The translations under genes and the position numbers were made by a program. From an archaeon (GTDB lineage: Archaea > Nanobdellota > Nanobdellia > Pacearchaeales > GW2011-AR1): 6,102 nucleotides of DNA. The notes beneath the pieces were generated by a model, which worked only from the letters and a program-made list of their open reading frames with translations, was not told the origin of the DNA and did not search any database. The DNA lies in contig DAOWFF010000064.1 in the NCBI GenBank assembly GCA_030638105.1, positions 1 to 6,102 on the forward strand, written 5' to 3'. Shown in pieces: positions 1-5,778 of the stretch (its first letter is position 1; every line of letters begins with the position of its first letter).

Positions 1-9
1 AAAAATCAT

Positions 10-1494
10 ATGATAAAAACTAAAATACTTTATGATGAAATTAAAAAAGATTTTGAAAGTTTTGATTATAAATTTTTAAAATGGCTAAAAGAAAAATATA
101 AAGATAAATTTGATAAATTTAAAAATTATAGTAATAATGAATATCAAATCAGATATCTTTATTTTTATAAAGAAAAATTACCAAACGAAAAAATAAAATT
201 CATGGATTATATAGAAACAGTTGAGGAGAAAAAATTAAAATATTTTGAACAAATAACAAAAATACTTAAATTTTCTAGTAAAAATGAGTTATTCAGATTT
301 TTAAAATTAGATATTGGAAGAATTGTAAGAATTTCATCATCAGAATCTTCAAATAATATCAATACGGCAGTGATTTCTCCAGAATCTGTTTCTGGATTAA
401 AAAATATCAAAATTGTTTCTTTCCTTATGAGAGCAGAAGATTTAATGGAGTGCGGGTATGTGTTACGGAAAGATAATTGGGAAGAATCTGCAGAATTATA
501 TCAACGATTATTAATCAAAAATAAAATTGAGTCAATTAGAAAGTATTTGCTAAAGTATGAACGAGGCTTTATTAATAATGTAATTGTAAGTCTTCCTCCA
601 GATATTATATTTAGGAGGGATGGTGCTGAAAAAAAATTTGAGGAAATCAATCGTATAGAAAATTTAAAGATAGAAATACCTCGTAAAATAAATTCAATTG
701 GGATTATTGATGGGCAACATAGAATATATGCTCATTATAAATCTGAGGGAAAAGAAGAATCTAAAATTGCTAACCTTAGGGATAAGTTACATATTCTAGT
801 GACTGGTTTGGTTTATAATAAAGAGATTACCAAAAAAGAGAAAGTTGAATTGGAAAGCAAATTATTCATGGAAATAAATCATAATGCAAAAAAAGTATCT
901 CAAGATGTATTGCTATCAATTGTTTCTTTACAAAATCCCTATTCCTTAAGAGGTATGGCGAGAAACATAATCTTAGAATTAAATAAAACCGAATTGTTTT
1001 TTGATAAATTTGAAACAAGCACCTTATATAAATCTGAAATTAAATCTACTTCCATAATCAAATATGTTCTTGCTGAATTAATGGAGAGAAGTGATGAAAA
1101 AGAATCTTTTTTCAAATATTTAGAATTTAAAGATAAAGAAATACTAAAAGATGCAAAAAATAAAGATTTTGAAAAAGTATTTGATTTATATATTAAAAAA
1201 TGCGTGAAAGTAATTGATGATTATTTCAGTGCTGTTAGGAAAAACTTTAACACGGAATGGAATAACCCCAAAGATCACAAAATATTTTCTGTCGCATCAA
1301 TAAATGGTTTTTTACTAGCATTAAAAAAATCCTTCAAGGAAATTGGAATAAAAGATTTTAGTTATTATAACGATAAAATTAAAAATCTTGATATTAATTT
1401 TAAAAAGAAAGATTTCCCATATAGTGCAAGTAAAGGTTGGGGAGATTTTTCACGAAAGATATTAAAAGAATGTTTCGGAATAGTTGAGAACTAG
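10..1494 (+). CDS. DGQHR-domain protein (DndB-like superfamily), function unknown
   Basis: This 494-residue protein carries the signature that names the DGQHR family: IGIIDGQHRIYAHY around residues 229-243, with DGQHR itself at 234-238. Other family-like segments are seen: SFLMRAEDLMECGYVLR (137-153), a hydrophobic FINNVIVSLPPDI stretch (187-199), and FMEINHNAKKVSQDVL (286-301). DGQHR proteins include DndB, which regulates DNA phosphorothioation in bacteria, and many stand-alone proteins of unknown role; the fold is thought to be ParB-like. No dnd, restriction or phage gene is visible beside it, so a specific role in DNA modification or defence cannot be assigned. The N-terminal 100 residues are lysine-rich and probably helical. 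The gene is much more AT-rich than the secY region: bases 61-120 hold only 7 G/C, against 30 in 3961-4020, which suggests acquisition. The ATG at 10 has only nine bases before it, in frame and without a stop, so the true start could lie outside the window. T5 follows the stop directly (1495-1499). Confidence 0.85.
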   Translation: MIKTKILYDEIKKDFESFDYKFLKWLKEKYKDKFDKFKNYSNNEYQIRYLYFYKEKLPNEKIKFMDYIETVEEKKLKYFEQITKILKFSSKNELFRFLKLDIGRIVRISSSESSNNINTAVISPESVSGLKNIKIVSFLMRAEDLMECGYVLRKDNWEESAELYQRLLIKNKIESIRKYLLKYERGFINNVIVSLPPDIIFRRDGAEKKFEEINRIENLKIEIPRKINSIGIIDGQHRIYAHYKSEGKEESKIANLRDKLHILVTGLVYNKEITKKEKVELESKLFMEINHNAKKVSQDVLLSIVSLQNPYSLRGMARNIILELNKTELFFDKFETSTLYKSEIKSTSIIKYVLAELMERSDEKESFFKYLEFKDKEILKDAKNKDFEKVFDLYIKKCVKVIDDYFSAVRKNFNTEWNNPKDHKIFSVASINGFLLALKKSFKEIGIKDFSYYNDKIKNLDINFKKKDFPYSASKGWGDFSRKILKECFGIVEN

Positions 1495-1507
1495 TTTTTA
1501 ACCTTTC

Positions 1508-1900
1508 CTACTCTTTCCCTTGTGCCTCGCCCATCAATTTCATAAATTCCTCGCCAGTTTTTTTCAGATTATTATTCAGTTCAATTTTAACTTCTTCTAA
1601 TTTTTTAATTTGCTTTTCAATTATTTTTTTTGTTTCTGGGATTGATTTTTTCACAAAGTTTTTTCCGCCGACATCAACGGTTAATTCTTCAGAAAGTAAT
1701 TTTGTCTTTGCGAAAATTCCTTTTCCGATCGGCGCGAGAATTTCTTTTCCTGTTGAATTAATTAGTTCGTCAAGTCCGAAATTCAGTGAAGTGATTTCTG
1801 TGAGTGCCTGTTCTATTGACTGAAGTTGTTGCTGTAGTTGCTGGATCTGTTGCTCAAACATGCTTAATTTGAACATAAGTTCTTGTTGTTGGTTTTCCAT
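1508..1900 (-). CDS. pfdA: Prefoldin alpha subunit
   Basis: Prefoldin is a hexameric (alpha2-beta4) cytosolic chaperone that captures unfolded chains with coiled-coil tentacles and passes them to the group II chaperonin. The 130-residue protein has the alpha-subunit layout: a glutamine-rich N-terminal coiled coil (about 3-35), a central beta-hairpin region (about 52-86) containing KEILAPIGKGIFAKTKL and the glycine turn VDVGGKNFVKKS, then a C-terminal coiled coil (about 88-125). Length is slightly below the roughly 140 residues usual in archaea. It starts 12 bp after the stop of the DUF106 gene with no Shine-Dalgarno in the gap, so it is probably read from the DUF106 transcript. Its end faces the DGQHR gene tail to tail, 13 bp apart. 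In many archaea pfdA sits next to ftsY; here that neighbour is absent. Confidence 0.92.
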   Translation of the reverse strand: MENQQQELMFKLSMFEQQIQQLQQQLQSIEQALTEITSLNFGLDELINSTGKEILAPIGKGIFAKTKLLSEELTVDVGGKNFVKKSIPETKKIIEKQIKKLEEVKIELNNNLKKTGEEFMKLMGEAQGKE

Positions 1901-1912
1901 GAAATTACAGAA

Positions 1913-2464
1913 TTAAACGACTTTTAAAACTTTCCTCAGAATCATGCTGAAAATCATTGAGCAGATAAAGTAAAACCAGAACCAGCCGAGAAAGCCGAGA
2001 AATTTGAAACCTTCTAACGCAGGGGCTGAAAAATAATCCATGAACCATCTGAAAAATAAAATCAGCGGAACACCTGTGAACATCATTGGTCGCATGCTGT
2101 GTTTCATCAGTTCAATTGTAAGGGGGAACGCATTTTTCTGCATCTCAATTAATTTTTCAGGATGTTCTTTAAATTCTTTCATATCTTTTTGAAGTTGTTT
2201 TTGTTCGGCTTTTAATTCTCTAATTGTTTCCTGGTCTGTTACATATTTTTGGAGCAAAGTCATAATTAAAGAAATCGCAAAAATAATAAAAAGCATTCCG
2301 TAAGTTAGATTCATATTCAGCAAAAACCCCGCGGTCGGGTTTAAAATTGTGTGGGCAGTATTTTTTATAATAAGAATTTTATCCCAAAAAAAAGCAATTA
2401 CCATTGATGCAAGCATCACAAAAACAACTGGTTTAAAACTTCCCTGTTTTGCCTGAGTTTCCAT
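1913..2464 (-). CDS. EMC3/TMCO1-like (DUF106) membrane protein, Oxa1/YidC superfamily
   Basis: This 183-residue membrane protein has the archaeal DUF106 pattern. A first membrane helix lies at about 12-33 and a second at about 50-72. A charged coiled coil follows (about 73-112, with RELKAEQKQLQKDMKEF). Then come a segment starting KHSMRPMMFTGVPLI (about 121-145) and a last helix rich in aromatic residues (about 153-178). The family is related to eukaryotic EMC3 and TMCO1 and to bacterial YidC, and is thought to insert membrane proteins alongside SecYEG. Its position next to secY and pfdA fits the usual archaeal neighbourhood, except that adk, normally between secY and this gene, is missing. 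The ATG at 2464 lies about 25 bp from the centre of a TATA-like box and has no Shine-Dalgarno, so a leaderless transcript shared with pfdA is likely. Confidence 0.9.
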   Translation of the reverse strand: METQAKQGSFKPVVFVMLASMVIAFFWDKILIIKNTAHTILNPTAGFLLNMNLTYGMLFIIFAISLIMTLLQKYVTDQETIRELKAEQKQLQKDMKEFKEHPEKLIEMQKNAFPLTIELMKHSMRPMMFTGVPLILFFRWFMDYFSAPALEGFKFLGFLGWFWFYFICSMIFSMILRKVLKVV

Positions 2465-2485
2465 ATTTGAAAAAGTAAAACTTGG

Positions 2486-2494
2486 TTTTTAAAG
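2486..2494 (-). promoter_or_regulatory. TATA-like box of the DUF106-pfdA unit
   Basis: Read on the minus strand, CTTTAAAAA ends 21 bp before the ATG at 2464, and the centre of the TTTAAAAA core is about 25 bp from it. Archaeal transcription usually begins about 25 bp from the box centre, so the start would fall on or next to the start codon. The same nonamer stands in nearly the same place before secY. No recognisable BRE is obvious upstream (minus-strand CAAT). Confidence 0.6.
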
Positions 2495-2540
2495 ATTGGG
2501 ATGTTCTTTTGGTTTGTTGTATTTTTGTAAAGGTAACAGA

Positions 2541-2557
2541 AAGAAAAGTTTATAAAG
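2541..2557 (+). promoter_or_regulatory. BRE/TATA promoter of the 257-residue plus-strand gene
   Basis: A purine-rich AAGAAAAG (2541-2548, BRE-like) is followed by TTTATAAAG (2549-2557), a good archaeal TATA box. It ends 20 bp before the ATG at 2578, which predicts a leaderless or nearly leaderless mRNA. It is divergent from the DUF106 promoter within the same 113-bp gap. A GGAGGGGG tract (2569-2576) sits directly before the ATG and would largely lie outside a leaderless mRNA. Confidence 0.65.
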
Positions 2558-2577
2558 ATTTGATTTCTGGAGGGGGT

Positions 2578-3351
2578 ATGAAAACAAAACTCTCTAAGTT
2601 TATTGGAAGACCATTAATGAAAATGCCAGAATTTATTCCAAGTGTAAATTTTTTAACAGAATCTTTTGCAAAAGAATTTTTAAAAGAATATAATGAAAGA
2701 GTTCAATTTGATTATGGGAATAATCCTGTATTAAACGTTCTTAATTATGACGAAGGGGTTGTAAAAGGCTCAAATCCTTATGCTGTTAGTTTAGCAAATC
2801 AAATATTAAGACAAGAAAATTTAAGAACAGCAACCCATGTAGATTTAGAAAAGATATTAAAGATAAATGTTTTAGAGTTACAAGGAGTTTCTGAAGATAC
2901 TGGTTTAATTCTAAGAAGGGGAAATTTTCCAAATGAATTGGCACAAGACTTAACAAAACAATTAGAAGAAAGAGGATATAAACTTACAAAAAAGCCATTG
3001 GTTATTTGGTTAAATCAATTAGAACTTGAAACTGATGAGAACTGCCCAGATGGATTAAAATTTGAATTATTAGAAAATTGTGAACCCTTTTATTCCCCAA
3101 TATTAAATAAAAATGGAAGATTTTCATCTGAGGATGTGAATGAAAAAACGGGGTTTCCTATGAGATTGAGGGGGGGAGAAAGATATTTATATGGAAAAGG
3201 ATCTGGTTTGTCAAAGTTAAATCTCATGAGAGACCTGTGGGTGAGTTCAATCGACCACGACTTAAAATATTCTAATTCTCGTGGTCGGATAGTTGTTATT
3301 GATGACAAAGCAACTACCAATAAAATTTCTGGCAGTGGTCATTACTGGTAA
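2578..3351 (+). CDS. Uncharacterised 257-residue protein inserted between secY and DUF106
   Basis: I do not recognise a characterised function. The reading frame is open from 2482, but the ATG at 2578 is preferred: it follows a TATA box at the expected distance and a GGAGGGGG tract, while the earlier start lies in promoter DNA. The protein is soluble, with no signal peptide or membrane helix. Distinct segments are GSNPYAVSLANQILR (64-78), LRTATHVDLEKIL (82-94), a middle part with PILNKNGRFSSEDVNEKTG (174-192), and a C-terminal GLSKLNLMRDLWVSSIDHDL (210-229) followed by KYSNSRGRIVVID (230-242). From memory, unverified, similar segments ending in S-N-S-x-G-R-V-V occur in multi-copy hypothetical proteins of DPANN archaea. 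The gene occupies the place where adk is usual and runs against the flanking genes. It has no P-loop and is not an adenylate kinase. It contains a G7 run and a 9-bp inverted repeat. Confidence 0.75.
   Translation: MKTKLSKFIGRPLMKMPEFIPSVNFLTESFAKEFLKEYNERVQFDYGNNPVLNVLNYDEGVVKGSNPYAVSLANQILRQENLRTATHVDLEKILKINVLELQGVSEDTGLILRRGNFPNELAQDLTKQLEERGYKLTKKPLVIWLNQLELETDENCPDGLKFELLENCEPFYSPILNKNGRFSSEDVNEKTGFPMRLRGGERYLYGKGSGLSKLNLMRDLWVSSIDHDLKYSNSRGRIVVIDDKATTNKISGSGHYW
3252..3287 (+). repeat. 9-bp perfect inverted repeat inside the 257-residue gene
   Basis: CGACCACGA (3252-3260) and TCGTGGTCG (3279-3287) are exact reverse complements separated by 18 AT-rich bases, with one further possible G-U pair outside (3251/3288). 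The arms are GC-rich in an AT-rich gene. They encode residues within I225-DHD and RGR237, the SNSRGR motif region. A hairpin in mRNA or DNA is possible; it may also be chance from codon choice. Confidence 0.55.
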
Positions 3352-3372
3352 AGAAACAAATTAATTTCTAAC

Positions 3373-3378
3373 TTTTTT
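3373..3378 (+). terminator. Possible T-tract terminator of the plus-strand gene
   Basis: Six T's lie 22 bp after the stop of the 257-residue gene, in the short gap to the converging secY. Archaeal termination often needs only a T-rich stretch. No hairpin comes directly before it, so this is a weak call. Confidence 0.35.
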
Positions 3379-3379
3379 C

Positions 3380-3432
3380 TGTCGGCAACAGTTGGTAACA
3401 GTTGGCAACACAAATCGGATTAACCGCCGACA
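3380..3432. repeat. 7-bp inverted repeat across the secY 3' end
   Basis: TGTCGGC (3380-3386) is the exact reverse complement of GCCGACA (3426-3432), with 39 bases between. The right arm lies in the last secY codons and the left arm in the convergent gap, so the structure brackets the secY stop and the tandem repeats. It could form at the 3' end of the secY mRNA, but the loop is long and no T-tract follows on the minus strand. Confidence 0.4.
3381..3410. repeat. Three tandem 10-bp repeats downstream of secY
   Basis: Three head-to-tail decamers are seen: GTCGGCAACA, GTTGGTAACA and GTTGGCAACA. The second and third differ at one base and the first differs from the third at one base. The unit is nearly palindromic (GTTG-G-CAAC), so alternative stem pairings between units are possible. 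They fill much of the 68-bp gap between the plus-strand gene and secY, ending 9 bp from the secY stop codon. Confidence 0.75.
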
Positions 3433-4865
3433 AATTTTCTCATCATCGGGTTCATGTCTGTTTGATGTTGCTCAACAATGCTTTTGTAAAACTGGAACAT
3501 AATCATGATTACAAGAAGTATTGCGGTTCCTGAAACCAGTGCACCGAGCAGATTTGTAACTGAAGCAAGAACTCCGATAGCAATTCCGCCCATAACTGTC
3601 AGAGGCATAATGTATCTGTCAAGAATGCTTTCTAAAATTCTTTGGTCTTGTCTAAAACCAGCGACCTGTAATCCAGATGACGCGATTTTTTGTGCTTGTG
3701 CTTTTGAATCCATTCCAGATGTCTTTACCCAGAATAATGCAAAGATTGTTGAAAAAAATACAAAGATTAAAATGTGAGTCAAACCTTGTAGCAGATATTT
3801 GAACATGAAACTTCCACGAATAGTCAGTTCTAACAAGTTAGTTGAGCCCATCCAGAATGCCAGACCTGAGACCGCTTGCCCTTCAATAAAATGTCCTAAA
3901 AAACCAAAATATGATGCGAATTTCGCAAGCCCCATACAAGCCCCGCCGTCTATAAAACATGGAGCAGCAGCGTTTTCAATCATTCCTCCGAAGAGCTGGA
4001 TGTTTGCTATGAGTGCTGCAGTTAGAATTACTGGGATTACAGAAGCATAGAAAAACGACAACGGCCATTTGACCCCATAGCCACGAATTCTTCCGAATGA
4101 CAAAGGGATTTCAATTTTCAGTGACTGAGCCCAGACAACTATTAGGAAGATTATAATTGTCGCTAAAATCGCAAAAAACGCCGACAAAAATCCGATTTGG
4201 TCTGGAGGGTTGCTAATCAGCGACTGAATCATTACCCAGCATTTACCAGCACAAGCAGTTCCCTTAAAATCAAAAAGACAATTTCTTCCCTGCTGATTTA
4301 TGAACTGAAACGCACTTGTGAAAAGTCGCCAGCTCACTCCTGCTCCAATGAATAAACTAACACCCGAGCCAAAGCCCCATTTTGTTGTAACATCGTCCAT
4401 ATAAAAAATCGCCAGACCCCCGAGGATTAACTGAAAAATAAGCAGACCTGTGAAGCCCGGTTCTGCCTGAAGCCCCTGCATTAAAACATAAACCATTGCC
4501 TCAAAAATTATAAAAAAGAAAGTCAGAAGTTTCTGAATTCCTTGAAAAAATTTCTTTCCTTCTTCTGTTGAAGTGTCAATATTTATTATTCCAGAACCAG
4601 ACAGCAACTGCAAAATAATAGACGCCATCACGATTGGACCAATTCCCAGAGATATTATGCTCCCGAAATCGGTTCCGAGAATTATCGCCAGATATTTGAA
4701 TCTCTCAAGAGCATTATGCGAAAGCCCGAAAAGAGGAATGTTCGCGAGGACAAAAAACGCGACAAGAATTATCAGAGTCCATCTTAGTTTTGTTTTAAAG
4801 TCGAGTTTTTTTTCCTCTGGTTTTGTAACTTCAGGAATAAAATTGAAAATTTTTCGTAAGTTCAT
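3420..4865 (-). CDS. secY: Preprotein translocase subunit SecY
   Basis: SecY forms the membrane pore for secreted and membrane proteins with SecE and Sec-beta. The 481-residue protein has the archaeal pattern: an N-terminal cytoplasmic segment, TM1 (about 28-46), the plug and TM2 region (FGLSHNALERFKYL, then SIISLGIGPIVMASIILQLL at 69-88), GFGSGVSLFI in TM5 (164-173), the TM6/7 cytoplasmic loop with IPLSFGRIRGYGVKWPLSFF (253-272), the TM8/9 loop WVKTSGMDSKAQAQKIASSG (379-398) followed by FRQDQRILE, and TM9-TM10 (about 420-461). The TM6/7 and TM8/9 loops bind ribosomes or SRP receptor in known SecY. It is about 45 residues longer than Methanocaldococcus SecY (about 436), apparently in the TM5/6 and TM7/8 outer loops, which hold all five cysteines. 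The ATG at 4865 is 36 bp after the upstream gene, has no Shine-Dalgarno and lies about 25 bp from a TATA-like box. Confidence 0.97.
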   Translation of the reverse strand: MNLRKIFNFIPEVTKPEEKKLDFKTKLRWTLIILVAFFVLANIPLFGLSHNALERFKYLAIILGTDFGSIISLGIGPIVMASIILQLLSGSGIINIDTSTEEGKKFFQGIQKLLTFFFIIFEAMVYVLMQGLQAEPGFTGLLIFQLILGGLAIFYMDDVTTKWGFGSGVSLFIGAGVSWRLFTSAFQFINQQGRNCLFDFKGTACAGKCWVMIQSLISNPPDQIGFLSAFFAILATIIIFLIVVWAQSLKIEIPLSFGRIRGYGVKWPLSFFYASVIPVILTAALIANIQLFGGMIENAAAPCFIDGGACMGLAKFASYFGFLGHFIEGQAVSGLAFWMGSTNLLELTIRGSFMFKYLLQGLTHILIFVFFSTIFALFWVKTSGMDSKAQAQKIASSGLQVAGFRQDQRILESILDRYIMPLTVMGGIAIGVLASVTNLLGALVSGTAILLVIMIMFQFYKSIVEQHQTDMNPMMRKFVGG

Positions 4866-4885
4866 ATTATTAATTAGAAAAAGGA

Positions 4886-4894
4886 TTTTTAAAG
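4886..4894 (-). promoter_or_regulatory. TATA-like box before secY
   Basis: On the minus strand CTTTAAAAA ends 20 bp before the secY ATG, in the 36-bp gap after the 144-residue gene, and is preceded by TAAAAC, a possible weak BRE. It matches the nonamer before DUF106 in sequence and position. It implies that secY has its own, leaderless start even though it lies in a ribosomal-protein cluster. Confidence 0.55.
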
Positions 4895-4901
4895 GTTTTA
4901 G

Positions 4902-5336
4902 TTAAATAAGATTGCGTTCGTCTCTCCATTGATCGACATGCCCTTCACAATATTCTTTTAATGCACGAGTTCCCTGATTAGAGCGTTCGTCTAAAAGTTT
5001 TAATCCCTGATTTCCTAATTCCTTGGCATCCAATTCAAAATATTTTATCATAAATGCACGGAGAGATGTTTTTAATGTGGAAGAATCTGCACTAGCACTA
5101 CGACAAAAAGATTTTAAATAATATTTTAATGCCTCAGCTTCCCCCCATTCTAATTTTATATTATAACTACTATAAATAAAAGATCTGGCTATCTTAGCTA
5201 ATCTGTCAGAATCAATCAATTCATTTATCCTTCTTATTTCTTGGCTAGCATAATTTCTATGAAGATGTATGTGGCTAAACCATTGTTTTAATCTTTCCAA
5301 CTGTTCATTTTTCTCGTGTCTTTTTAATAGATTCAT
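4902..5336 (-). CDS. Uncharacterised 144-residue helical protein between uL15 and secY
   Basis: I do not recognise this protein. It is soluble, charged and probably all-helical, with no signal peptide or membrane segment. An N-terminal basic amphipathic stretch contains EQLERLKQWFSHIH (11-24); then come RRINELIDSDRLAKIARSFI (35-54), EALKYYLKSF (68-77) and RAFMIKYFELDAKELGNQG (93-111), and an NQG tripeptide occurs twice (109-111, 120-122). It carries two cysteines (78, 130). The ATG at 5336 follows AGGAAG after only four bases and overlaps the end of the uL15 gene by 32 bp. A TTG at 5300 (residue 13) would begin just after the uL15 stop and is an alternative start. Known archaeal clusters run uL15 directly into secY, so this gene is an interposition. 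It could be a lineage-specific protein or an acquired one; the sequence does not decide. Confidence 0.7.
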   Translation of the reverse strand: MNLLKRHEKNEQLERLKQWFSHIHLHRNYASQEIRRINELIDSDRLAKIARSFIYSSYNIKLEWGEAEALKYYLKSFCRSASADSSTLKTSLRAFMIKYFELDAKELGNQGLKLLDERSNQGTRALKEYCEGHVDQWRDERNLI

Positions 5337-5778
5337 TTTTCTTCCTAACTAAAATAATTTCTCCACCTAATTTTTTAACTTTTTCAATCGCAGTTTTAGA
5401 GGCCTGTTTTGCAGTTATAAAAAGTTTGTTTTTTATTTCTCCTTCTCCGAGAATTTTGTAGTTCTTTAAATTAATTTCAAATCCCTTTGATGTTTTCTTA
5501 GCATATTTTTCAATTTCTAATTCAATTTGTTTGAGGTTTATTCTTTTTCCTTTATCTCTTTTTGTTCCACGACTTGTTATTCCCTGTTTACCGAAATATT
5601 TGTTTCCATAAAGTTTATTCACAAGTGTCTTTTTATGGTCTGCTCTTTTTCCGCTTCCAGACATTCCTTTTCCTCCACGATGCCCTGTTTTTTTATGCTT
5701 TTTCCTCGCACCCCAACCATGAGTTCCCATTGCCCTTCCGTGCATTCGCGAAGATTTTGTTCTTTTTTTTGTTTTCAT
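5305..5778 (-). CDS. rpl15: Large-subunit ribosomal protein uL15 (L15)
   Basis: uL15 binds 23S rRNA in the large subunit, with a long basic N-terminal extension reaching into the ribosome. The 157-residue protein has the archaeal/eukaryotic signature: RMHGRAMGTHGWGARKKHKK (11-30), then TGHRGGKGMSGSGKR (31-45) and LYGNKYFGKQGI (56-67). The C-terminal globular domain contains YKILGEGEIKNKLFITAKQA (107-126) and ends KKLGGEIIL (135-143). A lysine-rich tail (144-157) extends beyond the point where I expect archaeal uL15 to end; its last ten codons are shared with the next gene in another frame. GGGAG (5788-5792) lies nine bases before the ATG, a good Shine-Dalgarno. The start overlaps the stop of the preceding gene by ATGA, so translation is probably coupled. 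Confidence 0.97.
   Translation of the reverse strand: MKTKKRTKSSRMHGRAMGTHGWGARKKHKKTGHRGGKGMSGSGKRADHKKTLVNKLYGNKYFGKQGITSRGTKRDKGKRINLKQIELEIEKYAKKTSKGFEINLKNYKILGEGEIKNKLFITAKQASKTAIEKVKKLGGEIILVRKKNESIKKTREK

Noticed and set aside
1495..1507. Terminator between the DGQHR gene and pfdA
   Set aside because: Only a T5 run follows the DGQHR stop and no structure is seen. It is mentioned in the gene entry but is too weak for a feature.
2482..2577. N-terminal extension of the plus-strand gene from an ATG at 2482
   Set aside because: It would place coding sequence over the TATA/BRE promoter and the divergent DUF106 promoter. The ATG at 2578 has the promoter at the right distance and a G-rich tract.
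2578..3351. Adenylate kinase in the usual place after secY
   Set aside because: The strand is wrong, and there is no P-loop (GxxGxGK-type) or other nucleotide-kinase motif in the translation.
3379..3391. Hairpin CTGT-CGGCA-ACAG as an intrinsic terminator
   Set aside because: The stem has four pairs only, and the T-tract comes before it on the plus strand rather than after it.
3505..4905. Plus-strand open frames inside secY (3505-3777, 3799-4050, 4573-4905)
   Set aside because: They lie antisense to a clear SecY gene, have no family features and are explained as reading-frame shadows.
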